A stretch of DNA of 64,000 nucleotides from Streptomyces sp. DH24 (GCF_029813775.1 NZ_JARVKW010000001.1:126501-190500), one strand, 5' to 3'. Positions 24,493-34,048 are shown, counted from the first letter of the stretch. Notes: generated from the letters alone by a model not told the origin. Numbers and translations are program-made.

Positions 24493-24813
24493 ATGGCAGA
24501 GGCGCCAGTGCCGTTGACCGAGGAGGAGATCGAGTCGGCCCTGCGCGACGCGCCCGGCTGGCGCCGCGTGGGTGACGAGATCACGCGCACGTTCGGCATC
24601 CGCTACCACGGCGGCGTCGCGATGATCGTGCACGTCGCGGACATCGAACGCCTCGTCGGCCACCACGCCGACATCGACCTGCGCTGGGACCGAGTCCGCT
24701 TCGCCATCACCACCCACGACGCCGGCCACAAACTGACGGCTGCCGACTTCGACTTGGCCCAACGCATCGACGCCGTGGCTCAGGCACACGGGGCGGAACC
24801 GCTCGCCGGCTGA
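24493..24813 (+). CDS. phhB: pterin-4a-carbinolamine dehydratase
   Basis: A 106-aa enzyme of the PCD/DCoH family that dehydrates 4a-hydroxytetrahydrobiopterin after aromatic hydroxylation. The active-site pattern is clear: H57-H58 (GHHADIDLRW, where many members have HHP), W65, and T74-H75 in THDAGHKLTAADFDLAQRID. Length is normal. ATG 24493 follows a good GGAGAG site. No aromatic amino acid hydroxylase is adjacent, which is usual in Streptomyces. Confidence 0.9.
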   Translation: MAEAPVPLTEEEIESALRDAPGWRRVGDEITRTFGIRYHGGVAMIVHVADIERLVGHHADIDLRWDRVRFAITTHDAGHKLTAADFDLAQRIDAVAQAHGAEPLAG

Positions 24814-24956
24814 ACTGGACTGCGGCCCGCCGGCCACTGGTGGTCGCGGTTCCTTGCCGCAGGATGAGTGACAACCGTCCCACCGATCTCAAGGTGGCCC
24901 GCACCTCTCACCGCGCGCGGTCCGGCACCCGGTCGGCTTCCGTTCCCTCCACACAC

Positions 24957-24996
24957 GAGCGCCCTCCCCGGCCACCCGGGCCATGGAAGGGCGCTC
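24957..24996. terminator. hairpin between phhB and dapD
   Basis: GAGCGCCCT (24957-24965) pairs with AGGGCGCTC (24988-24996), with an internal GGCC/GGGCC region. It lies between the 3' ends of phhB (+) and dapD (-), so it probably ends transcription from both sides. Confidence 0.65.
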
Positions 24997-25085
24997 GACA
25001 AAAACCACCGCCGACAGCCACCGACACCTCAGTGGTACGTCAGGACGCGACCGGGGCGGCGACCCCAAGTCACCGCCCCCGCCGA

Positions 25086-26075
25086 TCAGTTGTGGCTGTG
25101 CAGCACCTCGTTCAGCCCGCCCCACACCGCGTTGTTCGGCCGGGCCTCCACCGCGCCCGTGACCGAGTTGCGGCGGAAGAGGATGTTGGAGGCGCCGGAG
25201 AGTTCGCGGGCCTTGACGATCTGGCCGTCGGGCATCGTGACGCGGGTGCCCGCGGTGACGTACAGGCCGGCCTCGACCACGCACTCGTCGCCCAGCGCGA
25301 TGCCCACGCCCGCCTCGGCGCCGATCAGGCAGCGCTCGCCGATGGAGATGATGACGTTGCCGCCGCCGGACAGCGTGCCCATGGTGGACGCGCCGCCGCC
25401 GATGTCGGAGCCGTCGCCGATGACGACGCCCGCCGAGATGCGGCCCTCGACCATCGACGTGCCGAGCGTGCCGGCGTTGAAGTTCACGAAGCCCTCGTGC
25501 ATGACCGTGGTGCCCTCGGCGAGGTGCGCGCCCAGGCGGACCCGGTCGGCGTCGGCGATGCGGACGCCCTTCGGGGCCACGTAGTCGGTCATGCGCGGGA
25601 ACTTGTCGACCGACGTCACCTGCAGGTGCAGGCCCTCGGCGCGCGCGTTCAGGCGGACCCGCTCGACGTCGTCCACGGCGACCGGGCCGAGGGAGGTCCA
25701 GGCGACGTTGGCGAGGTGGCCGAAGATGCCGTCCAGGCTCAGGCCGTGCGGCTTGACCAGGCGGTGCGACAGCAGGTGCAGGCGCAGGTAGACGTCGTGG
25801 GCGTCGACCGGCTTCTCGGCGATCGAGGAGATGACCGTGCGGACCGCGACCACCTCGACGCCGCGGCGGGCGTCCGGGCCGATCGCCTTGGCGGCGCCTT
25901 CGCCGAGCAGTTCCACGGCACGCTCGGCCGACAGCCGCTCGGTGCCTGCGGGACCGGCCTCCGCGACCAGCTCGGGCGCGGGGAACCAGGTGTCGAGAAC
26001 GGTGCCGTCGGCGGCGATGGTGGCAAGGCCGGCGGCAACGGCGCCGGTGGTGCGAGGTGCAGTCGTGTCGGTCAT
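25086..26075 (-). CDS. dapD: 2,3,4,5-tetrahydropyridine-2,6-dicarboxylate N-succinyltransferase
   Basis: A 329-aa DapD of the long actinobacterial type. The N-terminal half is specific to this group. The C-terminal half is a left-handed beta-helix of hexapeptide repeats ([69 protein letters not shown]). It transfers succinyl from succinyl-CoA to tetrahydrodipicolinate in the meso-DAP/lysine pathway. ATG 26075 has GGGGAAAC upstream. It pairs functionally with the DapA-like enzyme 3 kb away. Confidence 0.93.
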   Translation of the reverse strand: MTDTTAPRTTGAVAAGLATIAADGTVLDTWFPAPELVAEAGPAGTERLSAERAVELLGEGAAKAIGPDARRGVEVVAVRTVISSIAEKPVDAHDVYLRLHLLSHRLVKPHGLSLDGIFGHLANVAWTSLGPVAVDDVERVRLNARAEGLHLQVTSVDKFPRMTDYVAPKGVRIADADRVRLGAHLAEGTTVMHEGFVNFNAGTLGTSMVEGRISAGVVIGDGSDIGGGASTMGTLSGGGNVIISIGERCLIGAEAGVGIALGDECVVEAGLYVTAGTRVTMPDGQIVKARELSGASNILFRRNSVTGAVEARPNNAVWGGLNEVLHSHN

Positions 26076-26322
26076 AGGGGAAACCTAACGTGACGGGCTT
26101 CGGAGGTGCGAACCGGTGCCCCTCCCCGTCTCACGCTCCGGTCCCGTCCGGGCCGTCACGCGCGTGTCAGCCCGGCTGCCGACACACCACCTCGGCGCTC
26201 GACGCCCAGGCCTTCAACGCCTGCGCCACCTCGCCACCGGCGCCCCGCGGCCCCTCCACTCACCGCCCACACAGCGCACCCCAGCCCCACGCCACACCTG
26301 GACGTCCCCAACCACTCCCTCC

Positions 26323-26868
26323 TCACCCCTCCCCCAACACCCGCCCCAGCACCTCCCGTGCGTACCCCTCGTCGTACGGCACGCCCGTCAGCAGCACCTG
26401 GAGGCAGATGCCGTCCAGGACGGCGACGAGGGCGCGGGCCGTGACCGGGTCGGTGCGGCGGGCCAGCAGCGCGGCGAGGTCGCGGGACCACTCGGCGGCG
26501 ACCGGGCGCAGGGCGGGGCGGCGCAGGGCCGCGAGGTAGAGCTCGTACTCCAGCTCGACGCCGGTGCGGTCGCCGGCCAGCCACTCGCCCATCAGGCCTG
26601 CCAGTTCGGCGGCCAGGTCGGTGCCCGGGTCGGTGAGGCCGCCGCGGGAGGCGATCACCTTGGCGAAGCCCTCGTTGGCCTGCCGCAGCGCGGCGACCAT
26701 CAGTTCGTCGAGGGTCGCGAAGTGGTACGTGGTCGAGCCCAGCGGGACGTCCGCCTCGGCGGCGACCGAGCGGTGGCTCAGCCCGGCGAGGCCCTTGTCT
26801 CCCACGACCTGGATCGCCGCGTCGATGATCCTCTGACGCCGCTCGGGGTCGTGGCGCCGGGGCCTCAG
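26323..26868 (-). CDS. TetR-family regulator, probable CTG start, coupled to SMR gene
   Basis: A 181-aa TetR protein. The helix-turn-helix is RQRIIDAAIQVVGDKGLAGLSHRSVAAEADVPLGSTTYHFATLDELMVAAL (about 11-61), followed by a TetR_C domain. No ATG, GTG or TTG occurs in frame between the SMR stop region and the helix-turn-helix. The only sensible start is CTG at 26868-26866, overlapping the SMR TGA stop as CTGA and giving MRPRRHDPERRQR. It probably represses the SMR gene through the palindrome at 27196-27212. Confidence 0.85.
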   Translation of the reverse strand: MRPRRHDPERRQRIIDAAIQVVGDKGLAGLSHRSVAAEADVPLGSTTYHFATLDELMVAALRQANEGFAKVIASRGGLTDPGTDLAAELAGLMGEWLAGDRTGVELEYELYLAALRRPALRPVAAEWSRDLAALLARRTDPVTARALVAVLDGICLQVLLTGVPYDEGYAREVLGRVLGEG

Positions 26869-27185
26869 TGCGCGCCTCCCATGTTCAGCACCACGACGCC
26901 GACGATGATCAGGGCCGTGCCGGCCGCCTTGGCGGCGGTCATGCCCTCCCCGAGGAACACGATGCCGATCGTGGCGATCGCCGCCGTGCCCACGCCGGAC
27001 CAGATCGCGTAGGCCGTGCCGACGGAGACGGTCTTCAGCGTCTGGGCGAGCAGCGCGAAGGAGACGAGGTACCCGATCGCGGTCAGCAGCGACGGCCACA
27101 GCCTGCTGAAGCCGTCGCTGTACTTCATCGCGGTCGTGGCGCCGACCTCGGCGGCGATGGCCCCGGCGAGCAGCAGGTATCCCAT
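26865..27185 (-). CDS. small multidrug resistance (SMR/EmrE-type) transporter
   Basis: A 106-aa protein with four membrane helices. The proton/substrate-coupling glutamate is E13 in LLLAGAIAAEVGATTAMKYSDGF, matching E14 of EmrE. Other family marks are W63-like AIWSGVGTAAIATIGIVFLGE and the C-terminal GTALIIVGVVVLNMGG. It exports quaternary ammonium compounds or related cations as a dimer. ATG 27185 gives the canonical length; an in-frame ATG at 27203 lies within the operator. The downstream TetR gene overlaps it. Confidence 0.92.
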   Translation of the reverse strand: MGYLLLAGAIAAEVGATTAMKYSDGFSRLWPSLLTAIGYLVSFALLAQTLKTVSVGTAYAIWSGVGTAAIATIGIVFLGEGMTAAKAAGTALIIVGVVVLNMGGAH

Positions 27186-27195
27186 GTGGACGAGC

Positions 27196-27212
27196 GTACA
27201 CATGGTGTGTAC
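27196..27212 (-). promoter_or_regulatory. palindromic operator of the SMR-TetR operon
   Basis: GTACACATGGTGTGTAC is a perfect 7-bp inverted repeat with a TGG centre, 11 bases upstream of the SMR start. A TATATG -10-like hexamer lies just upstream at 27226-27221. It is the natural candidate binding site for the TetR protein encoded downstream. Confidence 0.65.
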
Positions 27213-27240
27213 GGGCGTACATATACGTCGGCCCGGCGCA

Positions 27241-27278
27241 GCGCGAAGGCCCCGGTCGGAGAACCGGGGCCTTCGCGC
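27241..27278 (-). terminator. terminator of the suf operon
   Basis: A perfect 16-bp stem, GCGCGAAGGCCCCGGT (27241-27256) with ACCGGGGCCTTCGCGC (27263-27278), and a 6-base loop, 33 bases after the sufT stop on the minus strand. Confidence 0.88.
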
Positions 27279-27310
27279 TCAGCGCGCGTACGCGCCGCCT
27301 GCGGACTGGC

Positions 27311-27643
27311 TCAGACGTTGAAGCCCAGCGCCCGCAGCTGCTCGCGGCCGTCGTCCGTGATCTTGTCCGGGCCCCACGGCGGCATCCAGACCCAGTTGAT
27401 CCGCAGCTCGTTGACGAGGCCGTCCGTGGCGGACTTGGCCTGGTCCTCGATCACGTCCGTCAGCGGACAGGCCGCCGACGTCAGGGTCATGTCGAGCGTC
27501 GCGATGTTCGCGTCGTCGATGTGGATGCCGTAGATCAGACCGAGGTTGACGACGTCGATGCCCAGCTCGGGGTCGACCACGTCGTACAGCGCCTCCCGGA
27601 CCTCTTCCTCCGTGGCCGGCTTCATCCCAACGGTCTCGCTCAT
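27311..27643 (-). CDS. sufT: SufT, MIP18/DUF59-family Fe-S assembly factor
   Basis: A 110-aa DUF59 protein: EVREALYDVVDPELGIDVVNLGLIYGI, the conserved Cys in LTSAACPLTDVIEDQA, and the C-terminal INWVWMPPWGPDKITDDGREQLRALGF. DUF59 proteins help load Fe-S clusters onto targets. It overlaps the sufU stop by ATGA and is the last gene of the suf operon, before a strong terminator. Confidence 0.92.
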   Translation of the reverse strand: MSETVGMKPATEEEVREALYDVVDPELGIDVVNLGLIYGIHIDDANIATLDMTLTSAACPLTDVIEDQAKSATDGLVNELRINWVWMPPWGPDKITDDGREQLRALGFNV

Positions 27644-28107
27644 GCCGTTTTCCTTTCGGCGTCGGCTCCGCCCAGCACCTGGGCCGTCGCGTCCTTCCAC
27701 GCCATCCAGCTCAGGAGGGCGCACTTCACCCGCGCCGGGTACTTGGAGACCCCGGCGAACGCGACCGCGTCCTCCAGGACCTCCTCCATCGCGTCGTCGG
27801 GCTCGATCCGGCCCTTGGACTGCATCAGCTCCAGGAAGGTCTCCTGGATCTTCTGCGCCTCGGCCAGTTCCTTGCCGACGAGGAGGTCGTTCAGCACGGA
27901 GGCGGAGGCCTGGCTGATGGAGCAGCCCTGTCCCTCGTACGAGACGTCCTTGATGGTCGTGCCGTCGTACTTCACGCGCAGCGTGATCTCGTCACCGCAC
28001 GTCGGGTTGACGTGATGCACCTCGGCGTCGCCATCCCGCAAGCCCCGCCCGTGCGGGTTCTTGTAGTGGTCCAGGATGACTTCCTGGTACATCGAATCCA
28101 GCTTCAC
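27640..28107 (-). CDS. sufU: SufU, zinc-dependent sulfurtransferase for Fe-S assembly
   Basis: A 155-aa SufU with the three conserved cysteines C37 (NPTCGDE), C62 (GQGCSISQAS) and C129 (RVKCALLSW) that bind zinc and accept persulfide sulfur from SufS. The SufU-specific insertion before C129 is present, distinguishing it from IscU. GTG 28107 is chosen because GAGG precedes it and it gives the standard MKLDSMYQEVILDHYKNPHGRG start. Confidence 0.93.
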   Translation of the reverse strand: MKLDSMYQEVILDHYKNPHGRGLRDGDAEVHHVNPTCGDEITLRVKYDGTTIKDVSYEGQGCSISQASASVLNDLLVGKELAEAQKIQETFLELMQSKGRIEPDDAMEEVLEDAVAFAGVSKYPARVKCALLSWMAWKDATAQVLGGADAERKTA

Positions 28108-28162
28108 ACCAATCAACCTCGCGTCTCTGCCAAGCGTCCCGCCACCTGCTTCAGCCGGCCCT

Positions 28163-29419
28163 TCAGCCGAAGAAGTTCCGTACGTGCTCCAGGCCGTCGA
28201 CGAGCGCGTCGATCTCCGCCGGCGTGGAGTACAGATAGAACGACGCTCGCGTGGTCGCAGGAATTCCGTACCGGAGGCAGACCGGCCGGGCGCAGTGGTG
28301 GCCGACCCGGACCGCGATGCCCTGCTCGTCGAGGACCTGGCCCACGTCGTGCGGGTGGATGTCCCCGAGCGTGAAGGAGATCGCGGCGCCCCGGTCCTCG
28401 GCCGTGGTGGGGCCGATGATGCGCAGGTCCGGGACCTCCAGGAGCCGCTTGACCGCGTACTCGGTGAGGGCCTGCTCGTGGGCGAGGATCTTGTCCATGC
28501 CGATCGAGTCGAGGTAGTCGATCGCCGCGCCCAGACCGACCGCCTGCGCGATCGGCGGCGTACCCGCCTCGAACTTGTGCGGAGCCGGGGCGTACGTCGA
28601 CGAGTGCATCGACACGGTCTCGATCATCTCGCCGCCGCCGAGGAACGGAGGCAGGTCCTCCAGCAGCTCCTGGCGGCCCCACAGGACGCCGATGCCGGTC
28701 GGGCCGCACATCTTGTGGCCGGTGAAGGCCACGAAGTCGGCCTGGAGGGCCTGCACGTCCAGCGGCATGTGCGGCGCGGCCTGGGAGGCGTCGACGCAGA
28801 CCAGCGCGCCGACCTCCTGCGCCCGGCGCACGATGGCCTCGACGGGGTTGTGCGTGCCGAGGATGTTCGACACCAGCACGAAGGAGACGATCTTCGTCTT
28901 CTCCGTGATGACCTCGTCGATGTTGGACAGGTCCAGACGGCCGTCGTCCGTGAGGCCGAACCAGCGGAGCTTCGCGCCCGTGCGCTGCGCGAGCAGCTGC
29001 CACGGCACGATGTTGGAGTGGTGCTCCATCTCCGTGATGACGATCTCGGTGTCCGAGTCCACGCGGTAGGGCTCGTCGGCCCAGCCCAGCATGTTCGCCA
29101 CGAGGTTGAGCGACTCGGAGGCGTTCTTGGTGAAGATCACCTCGTCGCGGCTGGGCGCGTTGATGAACTCGGCGACCTTGTCGCGCGCGCCCTCGTACAG
29201 CGCCGTGGCCTCCTCGGCGAGCACATGCACACCGCGGTGGACGTTGGCGTTGTAGCGCTCGTAGTACTCGCTCAGGGCGTCCAGCACCTGGCGCGGCTTC
29301 TGGCTGGTCGCCGCGTTGTCCAGGTACACGAGCTTCTTGCCGTCGTGGACCTGGCGGTCCAGGATCGGGAAGTCCTTGCGGATCGCCTCGGTGTCGAGGA
29401 GGCCCGGCAGCTGTGTCAC
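28163..29419 (-). CDS. sufS: SufS cysteine desulfurase
   Basis: A 418-aa class-V aminotransferase-fold PLP enzyme that takes sulfur from cysteine for Fe-S clusters. The PLP lysine is K236 in FTGHKMCGPTGIGVL; the catalytic cysteine is C376 in RVGHHCARPV. The early motif YLDNAATSQKP (32-42) and EMEHHSNIVPW are intact. GTG 29419 follows a GGGG-rich ribosome site. It sits between sufC and sufU in the order sufR-B-D-(Rieske)-C-S-U-T. Confidence 0.95.
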   Translation of the reverse strand: MTQLPGLLDTEAIRKDFPILDRQVHDGKKLVYLDNAATSQKPRQVLDALSEYYERYNANVHRGVHVLAEEATALYEGARDKVAEFINAPSRDEVIFTKNASESLNLVANMLGWADEPYRVDSDTEIVITEMEHHSNIVPWQLLAQRTGAKLRWFGLTDDGRLDLSNIDEVITEKTKIVSFVLVSNILGTHNPVEAIVRRAQEVGALVCVDASQAAPHMPLDVQALQADFVAFTGHKMCGPTGIGVLWGRQELLEDLPPFLGGGEMIETVSMHSSTYAPAPHKFEAGTPPIAQAVGLGAAIDYLDSIGMDKILAHEQALTEYAVKRLLEVPDLRIIGPTTAEDRGAAISFTLGDIHPHDVGQVLDEQGIAVRVGHHCARPVCLRYGIPATTRASFYLYSTPAEIDALVDGLEHVRNFFG

Positions 29420-29507
29420 GCCCCGCCCCTTTCGTTCGCCACTCCGCCCGCGAGGCGCGCCTGCGGGTCGCAGGGCATCCGCGGGCCGGTGGCCTCGCGT
29501 GCGTCGC

Positions 29508-30275
29508 TCACTGGGATGCGCCACCCTTCGTGGTGTAGGCCTCGTAGCCCTCTTCCTCCAGCTTGTCGGCGAGCTCGGCGCCGCCGGACTCGACGATGCG
29601 GCCGGCCGAGAAGACGTGCACGTGGTCGGGCTTGATGTAGCGCAGGATGCGCGTGTAGTGCGTGATCAGCAGGGTGCCGACCTCGCCGGTCTCGCGGACG
29701 CGGTTGACGCCCTCGGAGACGACGCGCAGGGCGTCGACGTCCAGGCCGGAGTCGGTCTCGTCGAGGACCGCGATCTTCGGCTTGAGCAGCTCCAGCTGGA
29801 GGATCTCGTGGCGCTTCTTCTCACCGCCGGAGAAGCCCTCGTTGACGTTGCGCTCGGCGAAGGCCGGGTCCATGTTGAGGCGCTCCATGGCCTCCTTGAC
29901 CTCCTTCACCCAGGTGCGCAGCTTGGGGGCCTCGCCGCGGATGGCGGTGGCGGAGGTGCGCAGGAAGTTGGAGACCGAGACGCCGGGGACCTCGACCGGG
30001 TACTGCATCGCGAGGAACAGGCCGGCGCGGGCGCGCTCGTCGACGGACATCTCCAGGACGTCCTCGCCGTCGAGGGTGACGGTGCCGCCGGTGATCGTGT
30101 ACTTGGGGTGACCCGCGAGGGAGTAGGCGAGGGTCGACTTGCCGGAGCCGTTGGGGCCCATGATGGCGTGCGTCTCGCCCTGCTTCACGGTGAGGTCGAC
30201 ACCCTTGAGGATTTCCTTCGTGCCGTTCTCGACCTCGACGGTGACGTGCAGGTCTCGGATTTCAAGCGTTGCCAT
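29508..30275 (-). CDS. sufC: SufC Fe-S assembly ATPase
   Basis: A 255-aa ABC-type ATPase without membrane partner; it powers the SufBCD scaffold. Walker A is GPNGSGKST, the signature is GFSGGEKKRHEILQ, and Walker B is KIAVLDETDSGLDVDALR, all in the SufC-specific forms. The family ending (AGRIVESGGAELADKLEEEGYEAY) is present. ATG 30275 gives the MATLEIRDLHVTVE start. Confidence 0.95.
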   Translation of the reverse strand: MATLEIRDLHVTVEVENGTKEILKGVDLTVKQGETHAIMGPNGSGKSTLAYSLAGHPKYTITGGTVTLDGEDVLEMSVDERARAGLFLAMQYPVEVPGVSVSNFLRTSATAIRGEAPKLRTWVKEVKEAMERLNMDPAFAERNVNEGFSGGEKKRHEILQLELLKPKIAVLDETDSGLDVDALRVVSEGVNRVRETGEVGTLLITHYTRILRYIKPDHVHVFSAGRIVESGGAELADKLEEEGYEAYTTKGGASQ

Positions 30276-30282
30276 GGGTGCC

Positions 30283-30612
30283 TCAGGACTCCTGGGTGAC
30301 GGAGGCGCGTACGTCAACGAGGACGCTGCCCCCTTCGATCTTTACGGGGTATACGGGAACGGGGCGCGTCGCCGGAAGACTGTCGGGCTTGCCGGAACGG
30401 AGGTCGAAGCGCGAGCCGTGCAGCCAGCACTCGATGTGGCAGTCGTCGACCTCGCCCTCGGAGAGCGACACGTTCGCGTGCGAGCAGATGTCGTGGATCG
30501 CGAACACCTCGCCCTCGGTCTGCACGATGGACACGGGCGTGCCGTCGAGTTCCACCCGCTTCGGGGTGTCCTCCTGAAGCTCGCCGAGTCCGCAGGCGCG
30601 TACGAAGGTCAT
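30283..30612 (-). CDS. Rieske-type [2Fe-2S] ferredoxin of the suf operon
   Basis: A 109-aa soluble Rieske protein. Cluster ligands are C-S-H in DICSHANVSLSEGE and C-W-L-H in ECWLHGSRFDLRSG, giving two Cys and two His. It resembles the bifunctional non-heme ferredoxins of oxygenases and nitrite reductase small subunits. In actinobacterial suf operons such a gene lies between sufD and sufC and probably passes electrons during assembly; that role is inferred. It overlaps the sufD stop (ATGA) and ends 7 bases before sufC. Confidence 0.9.
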   Translation of the reverse strand: MTFVRACGLGELQEDTPKRVELDGTPVSIVQTEGEVFAIHDICSHANVSLSEGEVDDCHIECWLHGSRFDLRSGKPDSLPATRPVPVYPVKIEGGSVLVDVRASVTQES

Positions 30613-31793
30613 GCGACCGACGCCTCCAGCTCCTCCTCGATCTTGCCGAGCAGGCGCTCCTCGATGTCCGGGACACCGATCTGCTGGACCAGCTCGGCGA
30701 AGAAGCCGCGGACCACCAGACGGCGGGCGTCGTGCTCCTTGATACCGCGGGCCATCAGGTAGAACAGCTGCTCGTCGTCGAAGCGGCCGGTCGCCGAGGC
30801 GTGGCCGGCGCCGACGATCTCGCCGGTCTCGATCTCGAGGTTGGGCACGGAGTCGACGCGGGCGCCGTCGGTCAGCACGAGGTTGCGGTTCATCTCGTAC
30901 GTGTCGGTGCCCTCGGCGGCGGCCTCGATGAGGACGTCGCCGACCCACACGGCGTGGGCGTTTTCGCCCTGGAGGGCGCCCTTGTACACGACGTTGGACT
31001 TGCAGTGCGGGACGTTGTGGTCGACCAGGAGGCGGTGCTCCTGGTGCTGGCCCCGGTCGGTGAAGTACAGGCCGAACAGCTCGGCCTCGCCGCCGGGACC
31101 GGCGTACGACACGCGCGGGTGCAGCCGGACCACGTCACCGCCGAAGGTCACGACGACCGACTTGAAGGAGGCGTCGCGGCCGATCAGGGTGTTGTGCTGG
31201 CCCACGTGCACGGCCTTGTCGTCCCAGTCCTGGACGCAGACGACGGTCAGCTTGGCGCCGTCGCCGAGGACGTAGTCGACGTTGGCGGCGAGCACGGCGT
31301 CACCGGTGTGGTCGATGACGACCACGGCCTCGGCGAACGCGCCCAGCTCGACGACCTGGTGGCCGTAGGCGACGCCGCCCTCGCCGTGCACCGCGATGCG
31401 GATCGGCTCGGTGAGGACGGTCTCCTTCGGCACGGTCACGACCGAGGCCTTCTCGAAGGCGGAGTACGCCTGGGCGGCGACGCGGTCCACGGGGGTGCCC
31501 GCCCTGCCGAGCCGCGCGTCGTCGCGGCCGACGGTCTCGACGGTGACGCCCTCGGGGGCCTGGATGTCGACCTTCACGCCGGTGCCGGTGGCGACGGCGG
31601 TGCCGTCGTGCAGGCCGCGCAGCCGCTCCAGCGGGGTGAACCGCCACTCCTCCTCGCGGCCGTGCGGGACCGGGAAGTCCGTCACGTCGAAGGACGGGGG
31701 CGCGCTCATGCGCGTGGCGACGGTCGACTCGGCGGCCACCGCGACCGAGCCGGCGGTGGTGGATCCCACCGGGAGATTCTGAGCCTCAGCCAT
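30609..31793 (-). CDS. sufD: SufD scaffold subunit
   Basis: A 394-aa SufBD-family protein. The N-terminal region (FPVPHGREEEWRFTPLERLRGL) is followed by a parallel beta-helix core and the conserved C-terminal VGAGHASATGRFDDEQLFYLMARGI, including the essential His. With SufB and SufC it forms the Fe-S scaffold complex. It follows sufB after 57 bases. Confidence 0.93.
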   Translation of the reverse strand: MAEAQNLPVGSTTAGSVAVAAESTVATRMSAPPSFDVTDFPVPHGREEEWRFTPLERLRGLHDGTAVATGTGVKVDIQAPEGVTVETVGRDDARLGRAGTPVDRVAAQAYSAFEKASVVTVPKETVLTEPIRIAVHGEGGVAYGHQVVELGAFAEAVVVIDHTGDAVLAANVDYVLGDGAKLTVVCVQDWDDKAVHVGQHNTLIGRDASFKSVVVTFGGDVVRLHPRVSYAGPGGEAELFGLYFTDRGQHQEHRLLVDHNVPHCKSNVVYKGALQGENAHAVWVGDVLIEAAAEGTDTYEMNRNLVLTDGARVDSVPNLEIETGEIVGAGHASATGRFDDEQLFYLMARGIKEHDARRLVVRGFFAELVQQIGVPDIEERLLGKIEEELEASVA

Positions 31794-31850
31794 GGCTGTC
31801 GTAGTGCTCGCTTTCCGTTGCGTAAGTGGCTTGCTGGGCGGCGCCGGCGA

Positions 31851-33272
31851 TCAGCCGACCGCGCCTTCCATCTGCAGCTCGATCAGCCGGTTGAGCTCCA
31901 GGGCGTACTCCATGGGCAGCTCCTTGGCGATCGGCTCGACGAAGCCGCGCACGATCATCGCCATCGCCTCGAACTCGCTGAGGCCGCGGCTCATCAGGTA
32001 GAAGAGCTGGTCCTCGGAGACCTTGGAGACGGTGGCCTCGTGGCCCATGGACACGTCGTCCTCGCGGACGTCCACGTACGGGTACGTGTCGGAGCGGGAG
32101 ATGGTGTCCACCAGCAGCGCGTCGCACAGCACGTTCGACTTGGAGCCGTGGGCGCCCTCGCCGATCTCCACCAGACCGCGGTAGGAGGTACGGCCGCCCC
32201 CGCGCGCCACGGACTTCGACACGATGTTGGACGACGTGTTCGGCGCCATGTGGACCATCTTGGAGCCGGCGTCCTGGTGCTGGCCCTCGCCGGCGAAGGC
32301 GATGGAGAGGGTCTCGCCCTTGGCGTGCTCGCCCATCAGGTAGACGGCCGGGTACTTCATCGTCACCTTGGAGCCGATGTTGCCGTCGATCCACTCCATG
32401 GTCGCGCCCTCGTACGCCACTGCGCGCTTGGTGACCAGGTTGTAGACGTTGTTCGACCAGTTCTGGATGGTCGTGTAGCGGCAGCGGGCGTTCTTCTTGA
32501 CGATGATCTCGACCACGGCGCTGTGCAGCGAGTCCGACTTGTAGATCGGGGCCGTGCAGCCCTCGACGTAGTGCACGTAGGCGCCCTCGTCGACGATGAT
32601 CAGGGTCCGCTCGAACTGGCCCATGTTCTCCGTGTTGATGCGGAAGTAGGCCTGGAGCGGGATCTCCACGTGGACGCCCGGCGGCACGTAGATGAAGGAG
32701 CCGCCGGACCACACGGCGGTGTTCAGCGACGCGAACTTGTTGTCACCGACCGGGATGACCGTGCCGAAGTACTCCTTGAAGAGCTCGGGGTGCTCCCTCA
32801 GCGCGGTGTCGGTGTCGAGGAAGATGACGCCCTGCTCCTCCAGGTCCTCGCGGATCTGGTGGTAGACGACCTCGGACTCGTACTGGGCGGCGACACCGGC
32901 GACGAGGCGCTGCTTCTCCGCCTCCGGGATGCCGAGCTTGTCGTACGTGTTCTTGATGTCCTCGGGCAGTTCCTCCCAGGAAGCGGCCTGCTTCTCGGTG
33001 GAGCGCACGAAGTACTTGATGTTGTCGAAGTCGATGCCCGACAGGTCGGAACCCCAGTTCGGCATGGGCTTCTTCTCGAAGAGCCGCAGGCCCTTGAGAC
33101 GGAGCTTCGTCATCCACTCCGGCTCGGACTTCTTGTCGGAGATGTCACGGACGACGTCGTCGTTCAGGCCGCGACGCGCCGACGCACCGGCCTCGTCCCG
33201 GTCGGCCCAGCCGTATTCGTACTTGCCCAGGCCCTCGAGCTCAGGGTGGGCAGTCTCCGTGGGGAGAGTCAT
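31851..33272 (-). CDS. sufB: SufB scaffold subunit
   Basis: A 473-aa SufB with a full beta-helix core and hallmark motifs [59 protein letters not shown] and [22 protein letters not shown]. It builds the nascent Fe-S cluster with SufC and SufD. The start overlaps the sufR stop (ATGA), so repressor and scaffold are co-translated. Confidence 0.95.
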   Translation of the reverse strand: MTLPTETAHPELEGLGKYEYGWADRDEAGASARRGLNDDVVRDISDKKSEPEWMTKLRLKGLRLFEKKPMPNWGSDLSGIDFDNIKYFVRSTEKQAASWEELPEDIKNTYDKLGIPEAEKQRLVAGVAAQYESEVVYHQIREDLEEQGVIFLDTDTALREHPELFKEYFGTVIPVGDNKFASLNTAVWSGGSFIYVPPGVHVEIPLQAYFRINTENMGQFERTLIIVDEGAYVHYVEGCTAPIYKSDSLHSAVVEIIVKKNARCRYTTIQNWSNNVYNLVTKRAVAYEGATMEWIDGNIGSKVTMKYPAVYLMGEHAKGETLSIAFAGEGQHQDAGSKMVHMAPNTSSNIVSKSVARGGGRTSYRGLVEIGEGAHGSKSNVLCDALLVDTISRSDTYPYVDVREDDVSMGHEATVSKVSEDQLFYLMSRGLSEFEAMAMIVRGFVEPIAKELPMEYALELNRLIELQMEGAVG

Positions 33273-34048
33273 GCGGGGTTCCTCCCGGCCGTGCTTGCAG
33301 ATGCGTTACGTGTGGCGTTGGAAATCTTGGGGGGCGCCGGTTTCTTCGACGCCGCGGGGATGAACGTCGTGCAGACGCCGTCGCCGTGCGCGATGGTCGC
33401 CAGCCGCTGCACATGCGTACCGAGCAGCTCGGCGAAAAATTCCGTCTCGGCCTCGCACAGTTGCGGAAACTGCTCGGCGACGTGGGCGACCGGGCAGTGG
33501 TGCTGGCAGAGCTGTTCGCCCTGCTGCGGGAGGGGGGCGCTGCGTGCGGTAGCAGCGTACCCGTCCGCGCTGAGGGCCTTGGCGAGGGCTTCGGTGCGCT
33601 CGTCCGGCGCGGCGGCCTCGACGGCCTTGCGGTACGCCTTCGCCTGGTCGGCGATGCGCGCGCGGGCGAAGGCGGCGACCGCCTGCTCCCCGCCCTCCTG
33701 CCGGGCGATCCAGCGCAGGGCGTCCGCGGCGAGCTTGTCGTACGACTGGTCGAAGGCGTCGCGCCCGCAGTCGGTGAGCGCGAAGACCTTGGCGGGGCGC
33801 CCGCGCGTGCGCGCACCGTAGATCCGCTGCTCACGGGCTTCGATCACGTCGTCGGCGACCAGCGCGTCGAGGTGGCGGCGGACGGCGGCCTGGGTGAGGC
33901 CGAGGCGCCCGGCGAGTTCGGCGACGGTGGACGGGCCGTGGTCCAGGATGGACCGCGCGACTCGGTTGCGCGTCGAACGCTCCCCGGTCGCCAGCTCCTC
34001 CTGAGGGGTCCCCGTGGGGGTCGCCCGAGCCTCACCGACGTTTTTCAC
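33269..34048 (-). CDS. sufR: SufR, Fe-S-sensing repressor of the suf operon
   Basis: A ~259-aa winged-helix regulator. DNA-binding domain at about 26-90 ([52 protein letters not shown]). C-terminal cysteines C181, C185, C198 and C226; the C185/C198/C226 spacing (13 and 28) equals that recalled for the [4Fe-4S] ligands of S. avermitilis SufR (178/191/219). Holo-SufR represses its own operon and de-represses when clusters are lost. GTG 34048 abuts the operator; the frame stays open to ATG 34120, so the start is not certain. Confidence 0.9.
   Translation of the reverse strand: MKNVGEARATPTGTPQEELATGERSTRNRVARSILDHGPSTVAELAGRLGLTQAAVRRHLDALVADDVIEAREQRIYGARTRGRPAKVFALTDCGRDAFDQSYDKLAADALRWIARQEGGEQAVAAFARARIADQAKAYRKAVEAAAPDERTEALAKALSADGYAATARSAPLPQQGEQLCQHHCPVAHVAEQFPQLCEAETEFFAELLGTHVQRLATIAHGDGVCTTFIPAASKKPAPPKISNATRNASASTAGRNPA

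Noticed and set aside
30732..33821. A ~1030-aa plus-strand frame opposite sufD and sufB
   Set aside because: Antisense shadow dominated by Val/Gly/His/Asp; the suf genes on the minus strand are unambiguous.
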